From Soonwooa sp. (lineage in GTDB: Bacteria > Bacteroidota > Bacteroidia > Flavobacteriales > Weeksellaceae): a stretch of DNA of 64,000 bases. The translations under genes were made by a program, and so were the position numbers. Every line of letters begins with the position of its first letter. Position 1 is the first letter of the stretch. Below the pieces are notes generated by a model, which saw only the letters and a list, made by a program, of their open reading frames with translations, was not told the DNA's origin and searched no databases. Shown in pieces: positions 57,076-64,000 of this stretch. The DNA is taken from the NCBI RefSeq assembly GCF_030151385.1, contig NZ_JASLDS010000073.1, positions 62,001 to 126,000 on the forward strand. The letters run 5' to 3'.

Positions 57076-59673
57076 ATGAGATCAGAAGGAGAAAAGTTAA
57101 TTCCTATCAACATTGTTGATGAAATGAAAACATCTTACATCGACTACTCGATGTCGGTTATTGTTTCCAGAGCTTTACCAGACGTAAGAGATGGTCTAAA
57201 GCCAGTACACAGAAGAGTGCTTTATGGGATGTATGGTTTGGGTGTTTTTTCTAATAGAAAATATTTAAAATCTGCCAGAATTGTTGGGGACGTTTTGGGT
57301 AAATATCACCCACATGGTGACAGATCGGTTTACGATGCAATGGTACGTATGGCTCAACCTTGGAGTCTTCGCTACGAGCAAGTAGATGGTCAAGGTAACT
57401 TCGGCTCTATGGACGGTGACCCTCCAGCAGCAATGCGTTACACCGAAGCAAGACTTAAAAAAATCTCTGATGAGATCCTTGCTGACCTTGACAAAGAGAC
57501 AGTAGATTTCCAAAATAACTTCGATGACAGTTTAACTGAGCCGACAGTTTTACCAACAAAAATCCCTAACCTGTTGGTTAATGGTGCGTCTGGTATCGCA
57601 GTAGGTATGGCAACCAATATGGCGCCGCACAACTTGTCAGAAAGTATTGATGCGATTTGCGCATATATCGACAATCGTGAGATTACGATTGATGAATTAA
57701 TGAAGCATATTATCGCGCCTGACTTCCCTACTGGTGGTATCATCTACGGTTACGATGGTGTTAGAGATGCTTTCCACACAGGACGTGGACGTATTATTTT
57801 GAGAGCAAAAGTTGGCTTCGAGGAAATCGGAAACCGTAACGCCATTATCGTTACAGAAATTCCTTATCAAGTTAACAAAGCGGAAATGATCGCTAGAACA
57901 GCCGAGTTGGTTAAAGATGATAAAATCCCTGGTATTTTTGAAATCCGTGACGAGTCTGACAGAAATGGTCTTCGTGTCGTTTATGAATTGAAAAACGACG
58001 CAATCCCGAATGTAGTTCTTAACTTATTGTATAAATATACAGCACTACAAACTTCTTTCAGCGTTAACAATATTGCCTTGGTTAAAGGTCGCCCAGAGCA
58101 ACTTAACCTTAAGAGCATTATCCATCATTTCGTAGATCACCGTCATGTTGTTATCGTTAGACGTACGGAATACGAATTGAAAAAAGCGCGAGAAAGAGCG
58201 CACATCTTGGAAGGTTTCATGAAGGTTATCGGAACACAAGATTCTTTAGATAAAGCGATTTCAATTATCCGTCATAGTGCGAATCCTGCCGAGGCGAAAG
58301 AAGGATTGATCGAAGCTTTCGAACTTTCAGAAATCCAAGCTCAAGCAATTCTAGACCTAAGACTTGCTCGTCTTACAGGAATGGAATTGGATAAAATCCG
58401 TGATGAGTACGAACAAATCATGGCTTTAATTAATGACTTGGAAGATATTTTAGCAAATGAACCAAGAAGATTTCAAATTATTAAAGATGAACTTCTTGAA
58501 GTTAAGGAAAAATATGGCGACGAAAGACGTTCAGAAATCGATTATTCTGGTGGAGAAATGTCAATCGAAGACCTTATCCCAGACGAAAAAGTTGTTTTAA
58601 CAATTTCGCACGCTGGTTATATTAAAAGAACACTTCTTTCAGAATACAAAGTTCAGTCAAGAGGTGGCGTAGGAAATCGTGGTGCTACAACACGTGACGA
58701 AGATTTCTTAGAATACATCGTTACTGCAACCAACCACGAGTATTTACTATTCTTTACCGAAAAAGGAAAATGTTTCTGGTTAAGAGTATTTGAAGTTCCG
58801 GAAGGTTCTAAAACGGCGAAAGGTAGAGCGGTTCAAAACCTTATCAACATCGAACCAGATGATAAGATTAAAGCTTACATCCGCACCAAAGATCTTAAAA
58901 ACGAAGACTACACGAGTCAAATGAATGTCGTGATGATTACGAAAAACGGAACCATCAAAAAAACGTCATTGGCTGCCTATTCTAGACCAAGAACTAATGG
59001 TGTTAACGCGATTGAAATTCGTGAAGACGATATGCTTTTAGGCGCAAAATTAACGAACGGAAGTTCTGAAATCATGATCGCTTCTAAAGGTGGTAAATGT
59101 ATTCGTTTCCCAGAAGAAAAAGTACGTGCCGTTGGTAGAACATCAATTGGTGTACGTGGTATCGACCTTGGAGAAGGTGACGAAGTAATCGGAATGATCG
59201 TTGTTAATGACTTGGAAAATGATACCGTATTAGTGGTTTCAGAAAAAGGTTACGGAAAACGTACTGCTGTTGAAGATTATCGTATCACAAACCGTGGTGG
59301 TAAAGGTGTTATTACACTTAACATTACAGAAAAAACTGGTGATCTAATCGCAATCCAATCAGTTACTGACGAAGATGGATTGATGATTATCAACCGTTCT
59401 GGTGTTGCCATTAGAATGAACACTGCCGAACTTCGTGTAATGGGTAGAAACACACAAGGTGTTAAACTTATCAACCTTAAAGGTAACGACGAGATTGCTG
59501 CGATTGCAAAAGTAGAAATGGATAAAGATGTTGAAGAAGAATCTGAAAATTCTGAAAACGGAGAAACCGCAACTAACGAAGATGGTACAACAATTGTAAA
59601 TGAAACAACTTCGGAAGAAAATCCAACACCGGAAACTACTGAAGAAAACGAAGACAATAACAACGACGAATAA
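57076..59673 (+). CDS. gyrA: DNA gyrase subunit A
   Basis: 865 residues; with GyrB introduces negative supercoils. The breakage-reunion domain holds the catalytic Tyr122 in 'AMRYTEARL'; 'YGMYGLGVFSNRKYLKSARI' and 'HPHGDRSVYDAMVRM' form the quinolone-resistance region, and the C-terminal beta-pinwheel ('RGGVGNRGATTRDEDF', the GyrA-box region) wraps DNA. Numbering agrees with E. coli: H80, D82, R83, S84, D87. Arg83 stands where E. coli has Ser83, a change known to cause quinolone resistance when acquired. The acidic tail after ~815 (Glu/Asn/Thr-rich) is usual in the group. Confidence 0.97.
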   Translation: MRSEGEKLIPINIVDEMKTSYIDYSMSVIVSRALPDVRDGLKPVHRRVLYGMYGLGVFSNRKYLKSARIVGDVLGKYHPHGDRSVYDAMVRMAQPWSLRYEQVDGQGNFGSMDGDPPAAMRYTEARLKKISDEILADLDKETVDFQNNFDDSLTEPTVLPTKIPNLLVNGASGIAVGMATNMAPHNLSESIDAICAYIDNREITIDELMKHIIAPDFPTGGIIYGYDGVRDAFHTGRGRIILRAKVGFEEIGNRNAIIVTEIPYQVNKAEMIARTAELVKDDKIPGIFEIRDESDRNGLRVVYELKNDAIPNVVLNLLYKYTALQTSFSVNNIALVKGRPEQLNLKSIIHHFVDHRHVVIVRRTEYELKKARERAHILEGFMKVIGTQDSLDKAISIIRHSANPAEAKEGLIEAFELSEIQAQAILDLRLARLTGMELDKIRDEYEQIMALINDLEDILANEPRRFQIIKDELLEVKEKYGDERRSEIDYSGGEMSIEDLIPDEKVVLTISHAGYIKRTLLSEYKVQSRGGVGNRGATTRDEDFLEYIVTATNHEYLLFFTEKGKCFWLRVFEVPEGSKTAKGRAVQNLINIEPDDKIKAYIRTKDLKNEDYTSQMNVVMITKNGTIKKTSLAAYSRPRTNGVNAIEIREDDMLLGAKLTNGSSEIMIASKGGKCIRFPEEKVRAVGRTSIGVRGIDLGEGDEVIGMIVVNDLENDTVLVVSEKGYGKRTAVEDYRITNRGGKGVITLNITEKTGDLIAIQSVTDEDGLMIINRSGVAIRMNTAELRVMGRNTQGVKLINLKGNDEIAAIAKVEMDKDVEEESENSENGETATNEDGTTIVNETTSEENPTPETTEENEDNNNDE

Positions 59674-59689
59674 ATTTTAATATAATCAA

Positions 59690-61072
59690 ATGAAAAAAAT
59701 ATTTTTAAGCTTAACAATGATTGCAGCCTCGCTGTCATTCGCTCAAAAAAAAGAAATCGCTAATGCAGTAAAAGCTGCAGACCAAGGTGATGCTAGTACA
59801 ACAGCTGCCGAAATTTCTAAAGCTGAAGCTATTTTCGGAGACAAAATTTATTTATTAGAACCATCTGTACAAGAGCAATATTATTATGCTAAAGGTCTAG
59901 GTCTAGTAAAAGCTGGAAAAATTGCAGAAGGCGCACAAGTTCTTGCAAAAATTAGCGACTTAGGAAAGTCAACAATTTACACTGGTAAAGACAACGATAA
60001 AAACAAAGTTTACTTTGTTGGAAAAGAACAAGCAGATAAACTAGGAGCTGGCTTAGCTTTAAAAGAAGAAAAATATTCGCCATCATTAGCTAGTAAAATT
60101 AGTCCGCAGTTAATTCCAATGTTCCAAACAGCATATAAAAATGGAGTTACAGCTTACGAGGCTAAGAATTTCCCACAAGCAGCTAAACTTTTTGAGGAGT
60201 CATATGATTTATCTAAAGCAGGTTTATTTGACAACCCTTCTGTTCTTTATTCTGCAGGTATAGCTTATGCACAAGGCGAGAAGAAAGAAGAAGCTTCTAA
60301 AGTATTCCAACGTTTATTGGATATGGGATATACTGGTGCTGAAACAATTTATACAGCAAAAAATAAAAAAACAAATCAAGTTGATACCTTGGATAAATCT
60401 ACTTTTGATTTGTATAAAAAAATGGGAGCATCAGGCGATTATACTGATTTTAAAGAAGAAAAAACACCTAGCAAAGAAGAGGAAATTTACGATTTCCAAT
60501 CTCTTTTGCTAATGGATCTAGGTCGCTATGATGATGCTATTTCCTTGATTGAAAAAGGAATAAAAAAGTATCCTAACAATGCTAAATTAGCTAACGCACT
60601 TGGAATAGCCTATTACAAATCTGGTAAAACTGACCAATTCATCAATAGTCTAAAATCTCAAATTGCGAAAAATCCAAATGATGCTAACGCGTGGTACAAT
60701 CTAGGTGTTATCTATAAGAATGATCCAGCAAAGCAAAAAGAATCCGAAGAAGCTTTCAACAAAGCAATTAGCATTGAACCAAACAACAAAAATGCTTACG
60801 ACAACATGGTTGCTTTATTAATGGGTGATGACTCAAAAACCGTTGACGAATTCAATGCGCTTAAAAAAGCTAAGAAAATTGACGAAGCTAACAAAGTAAT
60901 GGAATTACGTCGTGCAAGATTTGCAAAAGCGATTCCTTACGCAGAAAAAGCTTATGCACTAGATCCTAAAGATGCCGACATGGTTTCTTTACTAAAAGGT
61001 CTTTATAATGCAACGCAAAACACTGCAAAGTACAACGAGTTCAAAGCTAAAGAAGCTGAACTTAAAAAATAA
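59690..61072 (+). CDS. Exported TPR protein
   Basis: 460 residues with signal peptide 'MKKIFLSLTMIAASLSFAQK'. Tetratricopeptide repeats throughout ('AAKLFEESYDLSKAGLF', 'DDAISLIEKGIKKYPNNAKL', 'ANALGIAYYKSGKTDQFINS', 'NAWYNLGVIYKNDPAKQKES', 'AIPYAEKAYALDPKDADMVS'). Periplasmic TPR proteins assemble complexes; partner unknown. It follows gyrA by 16 bp and may be co-transcribed. Confidence 0.88.
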   Translation: MKKIFLSLTMIAASLSFAQKKEIANAVKAADQGDASTTAAEISKAEAIFGDKIYLLEPSVQEQYYYAKGLGLVKAGKIAEGAQVLAKISDLGKSTIYTGKDNDKNKVYFVGKEQADKLGAGLALKEEKYSPSLASKISPQLIPMFQTAYKNGVTAYEAKNFPQAAKLFEESYDLSKAGLFDNPSVLYSAGIAYAQGEKKEEASKVFQRLLDMGYTGAETIYTAKNKKTNQVDTLDKSTFDLYKKMGASGDYTDFKEEKTPSKEEEIYDFQSLLLMDLGRYDDAISLIEKGIKKYPNNAKLANALGIAYYKSGKTDQFINSLKSQIAKNPNDANAWYNLGVIYKNDPAKQKESEEAFNKAISIEPNNKNAYDNMVALLMGDDSKTVDEFNALKKAKKIDEANKVMELRRARFAKAIPYAEKAYALDPKDADMVSLLKGLYNATQNTAKYNEFKAKEAELKK

Positions 61073-61103
61073 AAAAATTGGAAGCCTAGGCTTCCAATTT
61101 TTG
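61073..61103 (+). terminator. Terminator after the TPR gene
   Basis: Perfect palindrome AATTGGAAGCC-TAGG-region-GGCTTCCAATT (12-bp arms around CCTAGG) followed by TTTTTG. Confidence 0.9.
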
Positions 61104-61124
61104 TTTGGAGGCAAATAATTAAGC

Positions 61125-61132
61125 TATCTTTG
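61125..61132 (+). promoter_or_regulatory. Promoter of the transaldolase gene
   Basis: TATCTTTG is a full -7 match, and TTG at 61105-61107 lies 17 bp upstream as the -33 element. The ATG is 28 bp downstream. Confidence 0.7.
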
Positions 61133-61159
61133 TAATTAAGATTTTAAAACTAAAAAATA

Positions 61160-61813
61160 ATGAAATTTTTCATCGACACTGCTAATTTGGAGCAGATTAA
61201 AGAAGCTCAGGATTTGGGAATTTTGGATGGTGTTACAACCAACCCATCATTAATGGCTAAAGAAGGAATAGCTGGTAAAGAAGCAATCAACAAACATTAT
61301 GTTGACATTTGCAACATCGTTGACGGTGACGTTTCTGCAGAAGTTCTTTCAACAACTTACGAAGAGATGATCAAAGAAGGTGAAGAGTTAGCTGCTTTGC
61401 ACGAAAGAATCGTTGTTAAAATCCCAATGATTAAAGACGGAATCAAAGCGTTAAAATACTTTTCAGACAAAGGTATCAAAACCAACTGTACATTAGTATT
61501 CTCAGCTGGTCAAGCTTTATTAGCTGCTAAAGCTGGTGCAACTTATGTGTCGCCTTTCTTAGGAAGATTAGATGATATTTCTGTTGATGGAATTGAGTTA
61601 ATCCAAGAGATCAGAACAATCTATGATAACTACTTGTATGATACTCAAATTTTAGCGGCGTCTATCAGAAACCCAATGCACATCATTAACTGTGCAAAAA
61701 TCGGAGCTGATGTTATCACATCGCCACTTCCGTCAATCCTTAACTTGTTAAAACATCCATTAACAGACAGCGGATTAGCACAATTTGTTGCTGATGCTAA
61801 AAAAATGAGCTAA
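61160..61813 (+). CDS. Transaldolase/fructose-6-phosphate aldolase family
   Basis: 217-residue TIM barrel of the short transaldolase (TalC/FSA) class, in the pentose phosphate pathway. Motifs: 'MKFFIDTANLEQIKEAQDLG', 'GVTTNPSLMAKEG' (24-36), the Schiff-base lysine K87 in 'RIVVKIPMIKDG', and 'NCTLVFSAGQALLAAKAG', 'YVSPFLGRLDDISVDG' with ring-binding Asn/Gln. This short form usually works as transaldolase in Bacteroidota; aldolase activity is possible. Confidence 0.93.
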   Translation: MKFFIDTANLEQIKEAQDLGILDGVTTNPSLMAKEGIAGKEAINKHYVDICNIVDGDVSAEVLSTTYEEMIKEGEELAALHERIVVKIPMIKDGIKALKYFSDKGIKTNCTLVFSAGQALLAAKAGATYVSPFLGRLDDISVDGIELIQEIRTIYDNYLYDTQILAASIRNPMHIINCAKIGADVITSPLPSILNLLKHPLTDSGLAQFVADAKKMS

Positions 61814-61833
61814 TCATTTTTATTGATAAATAT

Positions 61834-61864
61834 AAAATCCGAAGTTTTTGCTTCGGATTTTTTG
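61834..61864. terminator. Bidirectional terminator between the transaldolase gene and GLPGLI gene 1
   Basis: Stem AAAATCCGAAG / CTTCGGATTTT with loop TTTTTG; A-run on the left and T-run on the right. Confidence 0.85.
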
Positions 61865-61872
61865 TTCTAAAA

Positions 61873-62739
61873 TTATTTTAAAAGATCTGGTTCAAGAGTA
61901 TTATTATTTTTCTTTAATTGTTCGCGTGCACGGGTGTCGTAGTCTTTAAGGACTTTTTCTTGTGGCATTAGATTTCCTGACGCGTCATACATTTCAAAAA
62001 CCTTATCACTATAAGCTTTTCTAAGACCAGCAATGGGATCTTTGAGATAGTTTTTATAAAGCTTCACATATTGCTGATATGTTACAGGTATAGGATTAAG
62101 TTGCTTTTCAAAATCGTCATCCAGATTTTGTTTAACAATACTCTGAACACCTTTTAACTCAAAAGAAATTGTCTCGTTTTGGTTAGTCACTTTAACAATC
62201 AAGCCTGGTAATCCACGAAATTTATAAGGACCATCTTGTATCGGAATCGAACTTGTAAACCAAGCAATCCACTTTCGTCCAGCAAAATTAGTTTCTGCTT
62301 TTTGGCAATCCCACTTCCCGATTTTTTGCTTGTCTGAAAGAATCCTCCAAGTTATTTTTCGATCATCTGTTTGATTATAAAAATCTGGCCAAATTTTATT
62401 AATAAAGTTGATTTTAAAATCAGGATAAGTTTTATAAACTTTATGCTCTATAACACCATGAGGCGTCCCTTCATTACTAATAATCATATCGCCGCCATCC
62501 GCATTCTTAACAAGCTCATTTTTCTTCATCCGAGAGTCCATAATCGAATCCCGCATATACACATTTTGACTATAATACTTTGAGCCTTTTGGCAGGACAT
62601 CCAATCGCATCATTTCGACAATTACGGAATCGCGTCGTGTGGAGTCTGGTGCTATCTTATACTCGTACAAAAAGCGTTGGCTTTGCGCACTTCCAATAAC
62701 AATCTGAAGCAATAAAAACAGAAATATTGTTTTTTTCAT
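61873..62739 (-). CDS. GLPGLI family protein 1
   Basis: 288 residues; signal peptide 'MKKTIFLFLLLQIVIGSAQS'. Signature 'GPYKFRGLPGLIVKVTNQNE' gives the family its name, and 'WDCQKAETNFAGRKWIAWFT' the preceding strand. Beta-rich exported protein of Bacteroidota, often surface-linked and often beside M56-type peptidase or TonB genes. Function unknown. It is 28 bp downstream of a second GLPGLI gene on the same strand. Confidence 0.88.
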   Translation of the reverse strand: MKKTIFLFLLLQIVIGSAQSQRFLYEYKIAPDSTRRDSVIVEMMRLDVLPKGSKYYSQNVYMRDSIMDSRMKKNELVKNADGGDMIISNEGTPHGVIEHKVYKTYPDFKINFINKIWPDFYNQTDDRKITWRILSDKQKIGKWDCQKAETNFAGRKWIAWFTSSIPIQDGPYKFRGLPGLIVKVTNQNETISFELKGVQSIVKQNLDDDFEKQLNPIPVTYQQYVKLYKNYLKDPIAGLRKAYSDKVFEMYDASGNLMPQEKVLKDYDTRAREQLKKNNNTLEPDLLK

Positions 62740-62767
62740 GGTGTTTATATTTTTACAAATTAAAGAT

Positions 62768-63595
62768 TTATTTAAAAGACAATTCGATTTTGTTGTTATC
62801 TTTTTTTAGATCCTCCTTCATTTTTGCTTCGCGTTCTTTGATCCATTTGTTATCACCAGATGTAGGCGTCATTACAATTCCGCCCATCGTTGCTTGTTTG
62901 AACCCTTTTGTTGGATCATTGGCATAATCTTCTAAAACCTTTTGATATTGTTTAAGACTTAAGGCAATCTCATTTTTAGGTTTTAAAACAGAATTAAATT
63001 CTTCCAAACTCAAATTTTTAATGGCTTTTAGTTCCAAAATGTGAGATTGGGTTTTATCCTCGATTTTAACAATCAAACCTGGCAATCCATGAAATTTGTA
63101 AGGTCCATCTTGCAACGGAATATCATTAGTAAACCACGCTATCCAATGTCTTCCACCAAAATCCAAAGTTGCTTTTTGCGTTTTCCATTTTCCGATTTGT
63201 TGCGTATCGGATAATATTTTCCAATTTAGTTTTCGATCGTCCAGAATTTTATAAGAATCCATTCCGATTCGGTTATGCAATTCTGTTTTAAAATCAGGAT
63301 ACGATTTTGAAACAGAATAACGCTCTGCCTCAATTCTCATATCCGATTTAACATTGATGACACCAGTTGCTTTTAATTGCATTTCCAAATTTGCACGCAT
63401 CAACGAATCCGAGTGATAAGCCGTGTAACTATAAAATCTCGATCCTTCTTTCGATGTATCAAGACACATCATTTCCGTTCTTTGATTTGCTTTATCAGTA
63501 GAATCTTTTACCAATTTGTATTCGTAGACGTAGCGCTGGTTTTGTGCAAATAAGTTTATACTAAAAGCTAAACAAAAAATAAATATTAATCTCAT
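62768..63595 (-). CDS. GLPGLI family protein 2
   Basis: 275 residues; signal peptide 'MRLIFIFCLAFSINLFAQ'. Signature 'GPYKFHGLPGLIVKIEDKTQ' and 'WKTQKATLDFGGRHWIAWFT'. The two GLPGLI genes share the order of motifs and about 100 recognisable positions, so they are tandem paralogues. A terminator (63608-63650) stands between this gene and the next one upstream. Confidence 0.88.
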   Translation of the reverse strand: MRLIFIFCLAFSINLFAQNQRYVYEYKLVKDSTDKANQRTEMMCLDTSKEGSRFYSYTAYHSDSLMRANLEMQLKATGVINVKSDMRIEAERYSVSKSYPDFKTELHNRIGMDSYKILDDRKLNWKILSDTQQIGKWKTQKATLDFGGRHWIAWFTNDIPLQDGPYKFHGLPGLIVKIEDKTQSHILELKAIKNLSLEEFNSVLKPKNEIALSLKQYQKVLEDYANDPTKGFKQATMGGIVMTPTSGDNKWIKEREAKMKEDLKKDNNKIELSFK

Positions 63596-63607
63596 AGTTT
63601 AATTTCT

Positions 63608-63650
63608 TAAAAAAACTGCCTCTTAATTTTGAAAAAAATAGAGGCAGTTG
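63608..63650 (-). terminator. Terminator after the truncated 3' gene
   Basis: Stem AACTGCCTCT / AGAGGCAGTT (63614-63649) with T-runs on the minus strand past it, about 33 bp beyond the stop at 63683. Confidence 0.8.
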
Positions 63651-63682
63651 TGTGTAAATATAAATGTGAATGTGTGTGTTGA

Positions 63683-64000
63683 CTATCTTGTTTCTATTTT
63701 TAAATCGCCTTTACCGTTGGTAGAATTAACATTAACACTTTTGATGTCTTTTGGATCAACTTTATCCATTTCTGCCTTTGTAGCTTCCTTACCATTGATA
63801 TAGTACTTCATGTCTGTACCAGCATAGTTTCTGAAATCCATTCCATTAATCATCATAGAATTATCACTTTTGAACAAGGTAATTCCACTAGGAGTAGATG
63901 CTGTTCCAGGCACTCTTGGAATCGCAATTGTTTTAGGAGAACTCACAACCCAAGGACGATCTACCATTGGCATATCTTTTCTTAGATCTTTACGTTTTTC
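63683..64000 (-). CDS. C-terminal fragment of a protein, possibly M56-type metallopeptidase/TonB-linked (cut by window end)
   Basis: The frame is open from the window end; nine residues ('EKRKDLRKD') precede the first ATG at 63973, so the N-terminus lies beyond the window. The visible C-terminus has 'MMINGMDFRNYAGTDMKYYI' and 'NGKEATKAEMDKVDPKDIKS', 'VNVNSTNGKGDLKIETR', resembling the plug-like tail of M56/BlaR1-type membrane peptidases of Flavobacteriia ('INGKEAs...dpddIksv'). GLPGLI genes often stand beside such peptidase genes. Identification is tentative. Confidence 0.5.
   Translation of the reverse strand, partial: EKRKDLRKDMPMVDRPWVVSSPKTIAIPRVPGTASTPSGITLFKSDNSMMINGMDFRNYAGTDMKYYINGKEATKAEMDKVDPKDIKSVNVNSTNGKGDLKIETR

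Noticed and set aside
1..64000. tRNA, rRNA, CRISPR, prophage or IS transposase genes.
   Set aside because: All gaps over 100 bp were read and none showed cloverleaf, array or transposase features.

Overview
The window is AT-rich chromosomal DNA from a Bacteroidota bacterium of the Flavobacteriia, most like Chryseobacterium/Epilithonimonas (Weeksellaceae). This rests on C-terminal type IX secretion (T9SS) sorting domains, GLPGLI proteins, -7 promoter elements of the form TAnnTTTG, a mevalonate-pathway decarboxylase and several lipoproteins typical of the group. Assignment to genus is inference from protein style only. No rRNA, tRNA, CRISPR array, phage or transposase gene was seen.

Layout. 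1-11 kb: a HmuY-like secreted protein (cut by the window edge), lipB, a BspA-type repeat protein, dgt, a secreted T9SS protein, purE, an EamA exporter, an ABC-F ATPase and small lipoproteins. 11.5-22 kb: a TPR/LuxR-type regulator, then a nitrite/nitric oxide respiration block on the minus strand: DUF488, hemerythrin, quinol NO reductase (norB), di-iron repair protein (ric), cytochrome c, SCO, a NirV-like protein, copper nitrite reductase (nirK), a 4-TM protein, an Rrf2 regulator with three cysteines, and an outer-membrane barrel. 22-31.5 kb: metal handling and extracytosolic redox: a Cys-rich small protein, an OprC/NosA-like copper TonB receptor, ApbE, an MFS exporter, a PepSY-flavodoxin reductase, DUF2271 and an ankyrin protein. 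31.8-45.4 kb: a GNAT/MocR unit, an Fsr-like MFS with its FCD-GntR regulator, purK, yjdM, AraC, TauE/DUF1634, mvaD, a REP-like palindrome cluster, an acyl-CoA ligase and a reductase. 45.4-64 kb: housekeeping genes (pdxJ, ung, prfB, gyrA, transaldolase), a MscS channel, DedA, Bax-inhibitor-1, TPR protein, a tandem pair of paralogues of unknown function, and two GLPGLI genes beside the C-terminus of a further protein.

How it fits together. The respiratory block would reduce nitrite to NO (NirK, periplasmic lipoprotein) and NO to N2O (qNOR), with Ric and hemerythrin for nitrosative damage; no N2O reductase is in the window. Four copies of a 26-bp palindrome (AATAAAAGA-N8-TMTTTTATT, one degenerate) lie before ric-norB, before the nirK operon, before the Rrf2 gene and before the adjacent barrel gene. 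The simplest reading is that this is the operator of the Rrf2 protein, acting as an NO/Fe-S sensor. The copper receptor next door has the CxxxM...HxM residues of OprC and could feed copper to NirK.

Other regulatory structure read directly from the sequence: paired TCTGTAnCC repeats at the -33 region of the GNAT and MocR-unit promoters (and one before the EamA gene 25 kb away), a near-perfect Fur-type 7-1-7 palindrome before the ankyrin/DUF2271/PepSY operon, and a palindrome shared by the Fsr-like exporter and its GntR regulator. GyrA carries Arg at the position of E. coli Ser83, a quinolone-resistance position.
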